From contig NZ_CBXX010000018.1 of the NCBI RefSeq assembly GCF_000577615.1, positions 17,610 to 81,609 of the forward strand: a stretch of 64,000 nt of DNA, given 5' to 3'. Positions 54,296 to 63,773 of the stretch are shown here, piece by piece (the first letter of the stretch is position 1; every line of letters begins with the position of its first letter). A program made the position numbers and the translations under genes. A model generated the notes under the pieces. The model did no database searches, was not told the origin of the DNA, and saw only the letters and a program-made list of their open reading frames with translations. The stretch comes from Herbaspirillum sp. RV1423. GTDB lineage: Bacteria > Pseudomonadota > Gammaproteobacteria > Burkholderiales > Burkholderiaceae_D.

Positions 54296-55858
54296 TCACG
54301 CTGACTCTCCTGCAATCACCTCCAGCACCGACGCGTCGTCGAGCTCGCCGCGCAGGTACTCGCCGCAGCCGCGGCGATCGCGCAGCACCAGCATGCGGTC
54401 GCTGCAACGCAGCACTTCGGGAATTTCGGAAGAGATGAAAAGAATGGACATGCCCTTGCGGCACAAGGCCATGACGTAGTCCATGATCTCCTGTTTGGCG
54501 CGCACGTCGATGCCGCGCGTCGGTTCGTCCAGGATCAGCATGTCGGGATCGATCGCCAGCCAACGCGCCAGCAAGGCTTTTTGCTGGTTGCCGCCGGACA
54601 GCAGGCCGATCGGGGTGTCGATGTCGGCGGTCTTGATGCCCAGCCATTTTACGTAGTCGGCCGCAATCTGCTGCTGGCGCTTGCGCGGAATCACGTGCAA
54701 CAGACCGTCGCGCGCCTGCAAGGCGAGGATGATATTTTCGCGCACCGACAGGTCGAGAATGGCGCCCTCCTTCTTGCGGTCTTCGGAACAGAAGCCGATG
54801 CCTGCGGCGATGGCGTCGCGCGGCGTCGAAAACTTTACTGCCTTGCCCTTGATGCTGAGTTCGCCGCTGTCGGCCTTGTCGGCGCCGAACAGCAGGCGCG
54901 CGGTCTCGGTGCGTCCTGAACCGAGCAGGCCGCACAAGCCGAATACTTCGCCGGCGCGCAGATCGAGATCCTGCGGCGCCAGCGCGCCCTTGCGGCCGAG
55001 GCCGCGCGCCTGCAGGAAGATGCCGCCGCCATTGACGGCCGGCGCGGTGTCGGCATGCTCGGCCAGCGCATGATCCGCCATCACGTCCGCGGCGGCGGTG
55101 GCATCGACCGGCGTGCCGACCATCTTGTTGACGAGATCGAGGCGCGACAATTCGCTGGCGGCGTATTCGCCTTCGCGCACGCCGTTGCGCAACACCGTGA
55201 TGCGGTCGGATATCTCGTAAGTCTGATCGAGGAAATGCGTGACGAACAGAATCGCCATGCCTTCGTCGCGCAGGCTGCGCAAGACCTTGAACAGCAACTG
55301 CACTTCGGCCTCGTCGAGGCTGGAGGTCGGCTCGTCGAGGATCAGCACGCGGGCCGACACGCTCACGGCGCGCGAGATCGCCACCATCTGCTGGATCGCC
55401 AGCGGATACGCGGACAATTGTTTTTGCACATCGATGTGCAGGTCAAGCCGGGCCAGCAATTTGGTCGCGCGGCGATGCATGGCGGCCCAGTCGATGGGAC
55501 CGACGCCGCTCCATTTTCGCGGATAACGGCCGATGAAAATGTTCTCGGCCACCGTCAGATTCGGACACAGGTTGACTTCCTGATACACAGTGCTGATGCC
55601 GAGCTGTTGCGCTTCCAGCGTCGAACCAGGCTGGATGGCGCGGCCGCCCAACCGAATGTGGCCGCTATCGGGCGTATAGACGCCGGTCAGCACCTTGATC
55701 AGCGTGGATTTGCCGGCGCCGTTCTGGCCCATGAGCGTGTGGACCTCGCCCGGATACAGGCGCAGGCCGACGTCGGCCAATGCCTTGACGCCGGTGAATG
55801 ATTTATGGATGCCGATGAGTTCGAGCGCCGGTTCGGCGCGGCCGGTTGCGTTGGACAT
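54296..55858 (-). CDS. ytfR: Galactofuranose-type ABC transporter ATPase YtfR
   Basis: The 520-residue protein has two ABC domains. Domain 1: [39 protein letters not shown] and [15 protein letters not shown]. Domain 2: [61 protein letters not shown]-type and SEDRKKEGAI motifs match YtfR. ATG 55858 (MSNATGRAEPALEL) follows GCGGAAA. It is separated from ytfQ by a 207-bp gap with two hairpins. Confidence 0.9.
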   Translation of the reverse strand: MSNATGRAEPALELIGIHKSFTGVKALADVGLRLYPGEVHTLMGQNGAGKSTLIKVLTGVYTPDSGHIRLGGRAIQPGSTLEAQQLGISTVYQEVNLCPNLTVAENIFIGRYPRKWSGVGPIDWAAMHRRATKLLARLDLHIDVQKQLSAYPLAIQQMVAISRAVSVSARVLILDEPTSSLDEAEVQLLFKVLRSLRDEGMAILFVTHFLDQTYEISDRITVLRNGVREGEYAASELSRLDLVNKMVGTPVDATAAADVMADHALAEHADTAPAVNGGGIFLQARGLGRKGALAPQDLDLRAGEVFGLCGLLGSGRTETARLLFGADKADSGELSIKGKAVKFSTPRDAIAAGIGFCSEDRKKEGAILDLSVRENIILALQARDGLLHVIPRKRQQQIAADYVKWLGIKTADIDTPIGLLSGGNQQKALLARWLAIDPDMLILDEPTRGIDVRAKQEIMDYVMALCRKGMSILFISSEIPEVLRCSDRMLVLRDRRGCGEYLRGELDDASVLEVIAGESA

Positions 55859-56065
55859 GGCGTTTCCGCAAGTGAAAAGACGGCGGGCCGAAGCCCGCCG
55901 CACAAAGCCTGTTGAACAGATCCGCTACAGCGCCGCAGCGGCATTGCGGCGGATCTTCCAAGGCCCAGGGGTTACTTCAGAACAGAGGAGAAACAACACC
56001 GGGAAATCGCTTTCCCGGCGATACGATCGTCCCCCGGCATGGTTCGCATGCGTGTCAGGGGCCGA
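55859..56065 (-). terminator. Two attenuator-like hairpins between ytfQ and ytfR
   Basis: CGGCGGGC / GCCCGCCG (55881-55888, 55893-55900, loop CGAA) and CCGGGAAA / TTTCCCGG (55999-56006, 56011-56018, loop TCGC) are perfect stems. The second is followed on the minus strand by TGTTGTTTC. As at chvE, they should raise binding-protein mRNA over downstream genes. Confidence 0.65.
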
Positions 56066-57037
56066 TCAGTATTTGCGGTTAGGGAATTCCTTGGCCGCGA
56101 CTTCGGCCGGGAATACGCCTTCTACAGTCGTGATGCGCTTCGGCACTTCCTTGCCGGCCTTCACGTCCTTGGCGATAGCCATCAACTGCGGCCCCAGCAG
56201 CGGACTGCATTCGACCGTGACGTTGAGCTTGCCGGCCATCATGGCTTCAAACGCACCCTTCACGCCGTCGATGGAAATCACCAGGATGTCCTTGCCCGGT
56301 TTCAGGCCGGCTTCTTCGATGGCCTGGATGGCGCCGATGGCCATGTCGTCGTTATGCGCATACAACACGTTGATCTTCTTGCCTTCGGCCTTGAGGAAGG
56401 CTTCCATGACTTCCTTGCCCTTGGCGCGCGTGAAGTCGCCGGTCTGCGAGCGGATAATCTTCAGGTTCGGATTGGCCTTGATTTCCTGCTCGAAACCGGC
56501 CTTGCGGTCGATTGCCGGCGCGGAACCGACCGTGCCTTGCAGCTCGACGATGTTGATGTCGCCGGCCGGCATCGTCTTGGCCCGCTCCAGCAGCCAGCGC
56601 GCGGCGCGGCGGCCCTCTTCGACGAAATCGGAACCGATGAAGGTGACGTACAGCGACTTGTCGGCCACGTTGACGGCGCGGTCCGTCAGGATCACCGGGA
56701 TCTTGGCGGCCTTGGCTTCGAGCAGCACGGTGTCCCAGCCCGATTCGACCACCGGCGAGAAGGCGATCACGTCGACCTTTTGCGCAATGAAGGAACGGAT
56801 GGCCTTGACCTGGTTCTCCTGCTTCTGCTGCGCATCGGCGAACTTCAGGTTGACGCCGGCCTTCTTGGCGGCGTCCTTGATCGAGGCGGTATTGGCGGTG
56901 CGCCATTCGCTTTCGGCGCCGACTTGCGAGAAGCCGATCGTCAGCGGTTTGTCGGCAGCCATGGCGCCGGACAGAACGCTCCAGCCCAAGGTCATGCCAA
57001 CGGCGGCGCCCAGCAGGGTTCTGCGTGTCATTTTCAT
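56066..57037 (-). CDS. ytfQ: Galactofuranose-type periplasmic binding protein YtfQ
   Basis: The 323-residue precursor has a signal peptide (MKMTRRTLLGAAVGMTLGWS, ending about AMA at residue 27). The binding domain shows PLTIGFSQVGAESEWRTANTASIKDAAKKAGVNLKFADAQQKQENQVKAIRSFIAQKVDVIAFSPVVESGWDTVL, PVILTDRAV and NVLYAHNDDMAIGAIQAIEEAG, very close to E. coli YtfQ, which binds galactofuranose and galactopyranose. CGGAGAC precedes ATG 57037. It heads the operon and is divergent from dgoK, tying uptake to galactonate catabolism. Confidence 0.92.
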   Translation of the reverse strand: MKMTRRTLLGAAVGMTLGWSVLSGAMAADKPLTIGFSQVGAESEWRTANTASIKDAAKKAGVNLKFADAQQKQENQVKAIRSFIAQKVDVIAFSPVVESGWDTVLLEAKAAKIPVILTDRAVNVADKSLYVTFIGSDFVEEGRRAARWLLERAKTMPAGDINIVELQGTVGSAPAIDRKAGFEQEIKANPNLKIIRSQTGDFTRAKGKEVMEAFLKAEGKKINVLYAHNDDMAIGAIQAIEEAGLKPGKDILVISIDGVKGAFEAMMAGKLNVTVECSPLLGPQLMAIAKDVKAGKEVPKRITTVEGVFPAEVAAKEFPNRKY

Positions 57038-57710
57038 TGCGTTGTCTCCGATTATGTTTATCAACGATCTGTTTTTATTGGTGTACGGCGCCATCGTGGG
57101 GCGGATACGCCGTCATTTTGCGTGTTCGCATGCACCTGGCGTGCAGCGAAATGTGCCGATCCATATTAGGAGAGCGAGAAATATCTATCCAATGAATTTT
57201 TAACGACTTCCGATACCGAAACAGGCATGGCGGTTTAGCAGACTACATTGACGATGGAATGCCGAGTCGCAGATCGTTTTTGATATCAATGTTCATAAAT
57301 TTTTCATTATTCCGTATCGGTAGCCGATGTTAGGATCGGCCCTGTTTTTGCTGGACCTGTCAGAACCTGAGCGAATCTGTCGCGAGAGGCCATCAGCCGG
57401 TATCGACCGGAGCGCAGGAACCGGAATGTACGGAAGTACACGAGGATTCCGAGCACCGTACGATGACGGATCATGGCCTCGCGGTAGGACCTGAACGGGT
57501 TCCCGGCAAACCGAAGGCGGAGCAGACCGTACAGCATCCCGTCGCCAACTATCGAGACGCCATGACCCATTCCGCCCTTGCGCAGCCAGCGATCCAGGCT
57601 GCGACCTTACAACCCGGACATCAACGCCCGAGCGTGCCGCCTGCGCCGCGCGCCTCCGTGCAACTGTTCGCGCGCTTCGAAGCAAGCGGGCTCGGGACCT
57701 GAACCGGACC
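57038..57710. other. Divergent ytfQ/dgoK region with structured stretch
   Basis: This 673-bp region holds no convincing gene. The part 57180-57310 is A+T-rich and likely carries the ytfQ promoter; TTCATAAAT (57292-57300) recalls the chvE repeat. The part 57381-57484 is highly structured: CGCGAGAGGCCAT near 57381 pairs with ATGGCCTCGCG ending about 57483, enclosing TGTAC-GGAA-GTACA (57427-57440). It could be a repeat element or a structured RNA. No dgoR-type regulator gene is present in the window. Confidence 0.5.
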
Positions 57711-58709
57711 ATGACGCAGGCAACTTCCACTTCTTCCGCCAGCGGCCTGATCGCACTCGACTGGGGCACCTCATCGCTGCGCGCCTACCGCTTCGACGCC
57801 GACGGCCGCGTGACCGACAAGCGTGCGCTGCCCTGGGGGGTCATGAACCTGCCGCCGGCGGAAAACGACTCTGACACATCCGCCGACGCCGGTTTCCGCC
57901 GTGCGCTGCAAGCCGCCTGCGGCGACTGGCTGCGCGATTTCCCGGACACGCCGCTGATCGCCGCCGGCATGGTCGGCAGCAAACAGGGCTGGCGTGAAGC
58001 CCCCTATCTCGACGTGCCGCTGGGCATAGACGACATCGGCCAGACGCTGACCGCGGTCGACACCGGACTCGGCGTGCAGTTGCATATCGTTCCCGGCCTG
58101 CTGCAATGCTCGACGCTGCCCAACGTGATCCGCGGCGAAGAGACCCAGGTCGCCGGCATCCTCGACCAGTTGCAGGTCGACGACATCCTGATCGGCCTGC
58201 CTGGCACGCATTCGAAATGGGTGCATGTGCGCGACAGGCGCATCGCGCATTTCGACACGTTCATGACCGGTGAAATGTACGCGGTACTGTGCAACCACAC
58301 CATCCTCGGCCGCACCATGCAGCGCGACGGCGAGGCAGACGCCGCCGGCGACGAGGCATTCCTGCGCGGTGCGGTCGTAGCGAAAACCACCGACGGCTGC
58401 GCCGGTTTGCTGTCGAACATCTTCAGCAGCCGCACGCTGGGCCTGACCGGCGAGCTGTCTCCCTGCGCGCAGGCGCATTACCTCTCGGGCCTGCTGATCG
58501 GCCACGAAATCGCCGCCTTGCCGGCGCTGACGAACAACGTCCTGCAGCAACGCATCGCCTTGATCGGCGACGATTTCCTGTGCAACCGCTACCGCCAGGT
58601 GCTGGCGCTGTACGGCGTCAAACAGGTGGAAATCGCTGCCGCCGCCACCGAACACGGCATGTGGAAACTGGCCCTGCATGCCGGGCTGATCGCTCCATCC
58701 TCCCCATGA
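57711..58709 (+). CDS. dgoK: 2-dehydro-3-deoxygalactonokinase
   Basis: It phosphorylates 2-keto-3-deoxygalactonate at C6 with ATP. The 332-residue protein begins the kinase fold with LIALDWGTSSLRAYRFDADGRV. GMVGSKQGWREAPYLDVP, IGLPGTHSKWVHV and FDTFMTGEMYAVL are specific to DgoK, and IGDDFLCNRYRQVLALYGV to its C-terminus. The start at 57711 has only a weak ribosome-binding site. dgoA follows 13 bp downstream. Confidence 0.92.
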   Translation: MTQATSTSSASGLIALDWGTSSLRAYRFDADGRVTDKRALPWGVMNLPPAENDSDTSADAGFRRALQAACGDWLRDFPDTPLIAAGMVGSKQGWREAPYLDVPLGIDDIGQTLTAVDTGLGVQLHIVPGLLQCSTLPNVIRGEETQVAGILDQLQVDDILIGLPGTHSKWVHVRDRRIAHFDTFMTGEMYAVLCNHTILGRTMQRDGEADAAGDEAFLRGAVVAKTTDGCAGLLSNIFSSRTLGLTGELSPCAQAHYLSGLLIGHEIAALPALTNNVLQQRIALIGDDFLCNRYRQVLALYGVKQVEIAAAATEHGMWKLALHAGLIAPSSP

Positions 58710-58722
58710 AGAAAGCCGCATC

Positions 58723-59403
58723 ATGCTGAAAAACCTGTTCCAACACGCACTGCAGCACTGCGGCCTGATCGCCATCCTGCGCGGCGTTCGTCCCGATGAA
58801 GTCGAAGCCGTCGGCAAGGCGCTGTACGAAGCGGGCTTCCGCATCATCGAAGTGCCGCTCAATTCGCCCGAGCCGCTGCAGAGTATCGCCACGCTGCGCC
58901 GCACGCTGCCTGCGGATTGCGTGATCGGCGCAGGAACGGTGCTCAGTCCCGGGCAGGTTGCCCAGGTCAAGGCGGCCGGCGGCGAACTGATCGTGATGCC
59001 GCACAGCGACGCCCGCGTCATTGCCGCCGCCAGGGAAGCCGGGCTGTGCTGCGCGCCGGGCGTAGCCACGGTGACGGAGGCATTTGCGGCGCTGGCCGCC
59101 GGCGCCGACGTGCTGAAGATGTTCCCGGCCGAGCAGCTCGGACCGCATGTCGTCAAAGCCTGGCGCGCCGTGATCCCCGCTGCGGTGGCGTTGCTGCCGG
59201 TAGGCGGCATCATGCCCAGCAGCGTGTCGGTGTTCATCAACGCCGGCGCTTCCGGCTTCGGCCTTGGCTCCGCGCTGTACCAACCCGGCATGACGGCGGC
59301 GACGGTCGGCGAAAACGCCAAGGCCTTCGTCAGCGCCTGGCAGACCCGCAACGGCGACTCGACGCCGACCTCAAGACCCCCGCAGTCGCCGGCTGTCCTT
59401 TAA
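58723..59403 (+). CDS. dgoA: 2-dehydro-3-deoxy-6-phosphogalactonate aldolase
   Basis: It cleaves KDPGal to pyruvate and glyceraldehyde 3-phosphate. The 226-residue protein is a class I KDPG/KDPGal aldolase: [69 protein letters not shown], then the Schiff-base lysine region [15 protein letters not shown] and [11 protein letters not shown]. Glu in the EVPLNSP motif is the catalytic base of the family. It lies between dgoK and dgoD, which it joins in a galactonate operon. Confidence 0.92.
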   Translation: MLKNLFQHALQHCGLIAILRGVRPDEVEAVGKALYEAGFRIIEVPLNSPEPLQSIATLRRTLPADCVIGAGTVLSPGQVAQVKAAGGELIVMPHSDARVIAAAREAGLCCAPGVATVTEAFAALAAGADVLKMFPAEQLGPHVVKAWRAVIPAAVALLPVGGIMPSSVSVFINAGASGFGLGSALYQPGMTAATVGENAKAFVSAWQTRNGDSTPTSRPPQSPAVL

Positions 59404-59470
59404 CCTCAACCAGCCTCGCCGCAAGCCGAGGCGCCATTTTCCAGAGACTTCAGAAACGGATATCGCCCCG

Positions 59471-60619
59471 ATGAAAATCACCAAACTGACCACCTTTATC
59501 GTTCCGCCGCGCTGGTGCTTCCTCAAGATCGAAACCGATGAAGGCATCGTCGGTTGGGGCGAACCCGTGGTCGAAGGCCGCGCGCACAGCGTCGCCGCCG
59601 CCGTCGACGAGCTTGCCGACTACCTGATCGGCAAGGACCCGCGCAATATCGAAGACCACTGGACCATCCTGTATCGCGGCGGCTTCTATCGCGGCGGCGC
59701 GATCCACATGAGCGCGCTGGCCGGCATCGACCAGGCGCTGTGGGACATCAAGGGCAAGGCACTCGGCGTGCCGGTCAGCCAGTTGCTCGGCGGCCAGTTG
59801 CGCGACAGCATCCGCGTGTACTCGTGGATCGGCGGCGATCGTCCCGCCGACACCGCCAGGGCCGCCAGGGATACGGTCGCGCGCGGCTTCACCGCCGTGA
59901 AGATGAACGGCACCGAAGAACTGCAATTCATCGACACCTATGACAAGGTGGAAGCCACGCTGGCCAACGTCGCCGCCGTGCGTGACGCCGTCGGCCCCAA
60001 CATCGGCATCGGCGTCGACTTCCACGGCCGGGTGCACAAACCGATGGCCAAGGTGCTGGTCAAGGAACTGGAACCGTACAAGCTGATGTTCATCGAAGAA
60101 CCGGTGCTCAGCGAAAACTACGAAGCGCTCAAGGAAATCGCCCATCTCACCGCCACGCCGATTGCGCTGGGCGAGCGCCTGTACTCGCGCTGGGACTTCA
60201 AGCGCATCCTCAGCGAAGGCTACGTCGACATCATCCAGCCCGACGTCTCGCACGCCGGCGGCATCACCGAAACGCGCAAGATCGCCACCATGGCCGAAGC
60301 CTACGACGTCGCGCTGGCGCTGCACTGCCCGCTCGGCCCGATCGCGCTGGCGGCCTGCCTGCAGGTCGACGCCGTGTCGTACAACGCCTTCATCCAGGAA
60401 CAGAGCCTGGGCATCCATTACAACAAGAGCAACGACCTGCTCGACTATGTCGTCGACGCGGACGTGTTCAGCTACAAGGACGGTTACGTGGCGATCCCGC
60501 AAGGTCCGGGACTGGGCATCGAGATCAATGAGGAATATGTCAAGCAACGCGCCGAGGTTGGACATCGCTGGCGCAATCCGGTCTGGCGGCATAAGGACGG
60601 CAGCTTTGCGGAGTGGTGA
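59471..60619 (+). CDS. dgoD: D-galactonate dehydratase
   Basis: It converts D-galactonate to 2-keto-3-deoxygalactonate. The 382-residue enolase-superfamily protein begins [41 protein letters not shown], the DgoD start. Metal ligands are Asp in [14 protein letters not shown], Glu in [10 protein letters not shown] and Glu in [12 protein letters not shown], and the catalytic His is in [12 protein letters not shown]. Length and motifs match E. coli DgoD (382). With an IlvD-type dehydratase also present at 45734, this cluster has two routes to dehydrate aldonates. Confidence 0.94.
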   Translation: MKITKLTTFIVPPRWCFLKIETDEGIVGWGEPVVEGRAHSVAAAVDELADYLIGKDPRNIEDHWTILYRGGFYRGGAIHMSALAGIDQALWDIKGKALGVPVSQLLGGQLRDSIRVYSWIGGDRPADTARAARDTVARGFTAVKMNGTEELQFIDTYDKVEATLANVAAVRDAVGPNIGIGVDFHGRVHKPMAKVLVKELEPYKLMFIEEPVLSENYEALKEIAHLTATPIALGERLYSRWDFKRILSEGYVDIIQPDVSHAGGITETRKIATMAEAYDVALALHCPLGPIALAACLQVDAVSYNAFIQEQSLGIHYNKSNDLLDYVVDADVFSYKDGYVAIPQGPGLGIEINEEYVKQRAEVGHRWRNPVWRHKDGSFAEW

Positions 60620-60709
60620 GCCGGCAGCCGCCTGAAGAAATTGTCGTGCCCCGTATTGAACATCGTCGCGCCCATGGAACAGTGTAGCGGCCTTTAGCGG
60701 AACGACATC

Positions 60710-62104
60710 TCACAAGAAATAACTTGTCAGTACCCAGTCAACCTGGTGCGATGCCAGTGCCATAGGCAAGCGTTCATGCTTAAGCAGCATCCTGTTGACC
60801 AAACCGGGCAGCCAGCGATAAGGAACAGGCTCCATCAGATTGAGCGTGGGTGCGGGACGGTCAGGGCAAAGCAACTTGCGGTAGGTCTCGCCATTCCAGT
60901 GCGTGTGGTAGTAGCCGCCCTGGCGGCAGGTCTGGCCGCTGCAGACAACGGTGCCAAGCGGCAGGCGATGTTCGGTCGCCGACACCGTTGGCAAGGGCAT
61001 CGCGTCCATCGCACCCGGACGCACGCGGATCGTGCGCGAGACGGCATCCCACAGGGCGACGGCTTCGCCTTCGGTGAGAGAGGCCTTGATGATTTCATCT
61101 CTTGGCACATCTTGAGGGAAAGCGCCGTTATCCATGTCCAATATCAGCAAGGGTGTCTGTGCGCTACCGACAATTGAGTTCGCTTCCAAAGCAAAGCGAT
61201 GCCCCATGACTTTGGAATTGGTAATGCCTGTTAACAGCCACTCTTCTGCTGATGTCAATCCTGGGAGATCGATCTTTCCTTTGCGAATGGTATGTCCGTC
61301 CCGAGTCTTAACTGCTTTTTCGATCTGAGAACCACGTTGCAGCAAGGTAGTTTTTTCTCGAATATTGGAATTGGTCTCTAGATCAAAACTCACATCCCGT
61401 TTGTCACGCAAATAAAACGACATCGACACCTCTTCCTCATCGGAGGCCTCGCTCTTGATGAATCCACCCGTGAGACACACACCCGGTTCCTTTGGAATCT
61501 CTCCGTTCGACAGACCTCGAAAGTCGTGTAACAAACTCATCATATCGCCGAGTCTGGAAGGAACCCGGTTGCCCATTTCCTTGGCGCGCGGTTTATCTTT
61601 GACGATTGATCTTGTGTAATCCCATGTTTTTGTTTCCAACTTGATGCGATAACCCTTGTTCCATTTATAGGCTTCAAGAGTTCTTCCCATATCCCCGGAA
61701 TATTCGTCATCCAAATGGATGAAGTGCCAAATCCCTTTCTTCCGCATCTGTTCTGTACTGGAATTCATCGGGTGATACTCGTTGTCGCCGAATAAAAACT
61801 GATAGCCATGTATGTGCTTCATTGCTTTGAGTTCGGCATCTCTTTTATGCATGCCATCCAAAAACGCCTGCTGCGACATCGGTTCTATCTTGACATCGAC
61901 ATCGTTCAATTTTGCATGGCCATAGATATCCACGTCAGCCGGTAAATCGATCAGGTAGCGACCCACACACTGGGTCTTCATATTGGTGGTCAGTTGGGTC
62001 ACAGTGCGTTGCTCCTGTTCGGTCAAGGGTTTCGGTTGGCAGGCGCTGAGCGTCAGCGTCAGGCCAAGTGCAATAATGGATTTTAAAAATAGGGGTGAAT
62101 TCAT
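60710..62104 (-). CDS. T6SS immunity lipoprotein, Tli4 family
   Basis: The 464-residue protein starts MNSPLFLKSIIALGLTLTLS then ACQPK: a lipoprotein signal with lipobox LSAC (Cys22), placing it in the periplasm where lipase effectors act. The remainder matches the Tli4-like two-domain organisation (ERTVTQL-type helix, CVGRYLIDLPADVDIYGHAKLNDVDVKIEPM, and late VSMSFYLRDKR and TSAEEWLLTG blocks). Its ATG overlaps the effector stop (ATGA), so both are translated together. The DNA is less G+C-rich than neighbouring dgo genes, as often for effector-immunity cargo. Binding to the effector is inferred. Confidence 0.8.
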   Translation of the reverse strand: MNSPLFLKSIIALGLTLTLSACQPKPLTEQEQRTVTQLTTNMKTQCVGRYLIDLPADVDIYGHAKLNDVDVKIEPMSQQAFLDGMHKRDAELKAMKHIHGYQFLFGDNEYHPMNSSTEQMRKKGIWHFIHLDDEYSGDMGRTLEAYKWNKGYRIKLETKTWDYTRSIVKDKPRAKEMGNRVPSRLGDMMSLLHDFRGLSNGEIPKEPGVCLTGGFIKSEASDEEEVSMSFYLRDKRDVSFDLETNSNIREKTTLLQRGSQIEKAVKTRDGHTIRKGKIDLPGLTSAEEWLLTGITNSKVMGHRFALEANSIVGSAQTPLLILDMDNGAFPQDVPRDEIIKASLTEGEAVALWDAVSRTIRVRPGAMDAMPLPTVSATEHRLPLGTVVCSGQTCRQGGYYHTHWNGETYRKLLCPDRPAPTLNLMEPVPYRWLPGLVNRMLLKHERLPMALASHQVDWVLTSYFL

Positions 62105-63756
62105 CGCGGGCATTCTCCATCGATCTCGTAGCGCAAGGGCGGTTTGACATGCTGGGCGATCTTGACGATGGACCACAGGGTGAAGAGGCGTTGTGCTTCG
62201 TGCTTGTATGCGCCCTCGTGATCCACGCCTTGGTAGCCGACGCAGACGCGCACTTTGCCTTGCAGCGCGCGACCGGAACGAACCGGCACGGTGCCGTCGC
62301 CGTTCTCGTTGGCTTCTGTCAGTTTGAATCCGGTCGGCATGGCGGTGCCGCCGCTTTGTTGCAGCAGCAGTTGTTCGCCTTGTCCGTGGTCTTGCAGCAC
62401 GCGACCGCTCTTGACGTCGTCAATCGGCGCGGCCGTGCCCAACATGCGGGCCGCATGGGAGAGTTTGCGCTCCCAGGTGACATCCCCCCAGGCGCTGTGC
62501 GCCTTGTCGTCGCCGTAGAAGGCGTAGGTGATGGGATGAAATCGATTGGCAATATCTTGATGAAACGGCTTTACTTTTTCATCAATTAGTTTTCCAAAAG
62601 CGTCCCAATCCTTATCCAAAGTCGGCTTCGTCTTTTGCTCATCCAGTGGATTAATCAGCTTGTCATCAATGAGCCCCCACCATTTGCCGCGCACGGTATA
62701 GATTTCATCATAAGGATCGTTGCCCTGCGGCAGACTGATCCGTTGCTCGCCATCCCTGATCTTGAGCCAGCCGTTGCCGTACTCAGCACTAGGCAAGAGT
62801 TGCAGCGGTCCCGGCGCTTGCGCGAAGACGGCTGTGACTTCGGCTGCGTCGTCGCCCACGACAATGCCGGCGCTGCCTTCCACGCCGGATTTCACGCGCT
62901 TGTAGGCCGTGGCCGCACCAGTCGTCGGCATCACGCCATGCACCACACCAAGCACCTTGTCGCGCTGGTTGAGCACCTCGCTGTAATGTCGCGCCACCAG
63001 CCCGCCCATGCTGTGCGTGACGAGGATGACGTTTTTGCAGGTATAGGTTTTGTCGTAATACCGGATGAATTCGTCGATCTTCGCTTGCAGGCGCTTGGCC
63101 GAATCGGCGTTCGATTGCAGCCAGTTGTAGCCCACCGCATGCACCGGAAACTGATAGCGATAGGACAGCCCAACTTCGTCGAAGGTCAGCGGCTCAATGC
63201 CGGGCACGTGGGCGACCAGTTCTTTCATCAGGCGCGGGCGCAGGCCGCTGCTGGCGTATTCCAACCCGGTCTTCGTATAATCGGCGTCGTTGAGGCTCTC
63301 TTCCAGCCACTTGAGCCAAGGGCCGTAACTCAGGTGCGACACTTCGCCCCAGCCGCGCCGGAGCAGTTCGTCGTCGATTTCTTTCTGCGTCGGCGTCGGG
63401 TGAGTGTGGAAGACGCTGCGCGGGGCGGCGCCTGATGGCAAGTCGCCTGTGCGGTAGAGTTCGGTTTTATTGGGATCAAGAAGTGATTTCCGTTTTTTTG
63501 CATCTCTTAATCCCCAATCAGCAAGAACCCTTTGAGTGCTGTTGACCACCCATACTGGTTCGCTTTTCGAAGTTCGTGTCGCTATCGACTGCAAATTCGA
63601 CCCCATCACCCCCGGCACAAAGATCACCGGAATGATTCGGTCCGGCACCTTGTGGCACATGGCGATGCTGTCGTCGGGCGGCGAGGTCACAGAGTGGTAT
63701 TCGACGACGCCGCTCTTGAGAATGCGCGGTGGAATGATGCGTTTGATAGTAGCCAT
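62101..63756 (-). CDS. T6SS lipase effector, Tle4-like (PGAP1/LCAT-type alpha/beta hydrolase)
   Basis: The protein has 551 residues from ATG 63756; an upstream in-frame ATG at 63795 has no ribosome-binding site either. The oxyanion region is FVPGVMGSNL (about 46-55). The nucleophile elbow is VTHSMGG with Ser249, where T replaces the first Gly of G-x-S-x-G. The likely catalytic Asp487 is in ENGDGTVP and His513 in VDHEGAYKHEAQ. There is no signal peptide, as for T6SS cargo. The paired Tli4-like lipoprotein and the upstream T6SS-type fragment support an antibacterial phospholipase delivered to the target periplasm (inference from family). Confidence 0.8.
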   Translation of the reverse strand: MATIKRIIPPRILKSGVVEYHSVTSPPDDSIAMCHKVPDRIIPVIFVPGVMGSNLQSIATRTSKSEPVWVVNSTQRVLADWGLRDAKKRKSLLDPNKTELYRTGDLPSGAAPRSVFHTHPTPTQKEIDDELLRRGWGEVSHLSYGPWLKWLEESLNDADYTKTGLEYASSGLRPRLMKELVAHVPGIEPLTFDEVGLSYRYQFPVHAVGYNWLQSNADSAKRLQAKIDEFIRYYDKTYTCKNVILVTHSMGGLVARHYSEVLNQRDKVLGVVHGVMPTTGAATAYKRVKSGVEGSAGIVVGDDAAEVTAVFAQAPGPLQLLPSAEYGNGWLKIRDGEQRISLPQGNDPYDEIYTVRGKWWGLIDDKLINPLDEQKTKPTLDKDWDAFGKLIDEKVKPFHQDIANRFHPITYAFYGDDKAHSAWGDVTWERKLSHAARMLGTAAPIDDVKSGRVLQDHGQGEQLLLQQSGGTAMPTGFKLTEANENGDGTVPVRSGRALQGKVRVCVGYQGVDHEGAYKHEAQRLFTLWSIVKIAQHVKPPLRYEIDGECPR

Positions 63757-63773
63757 GATTGATGATGTCCCGT

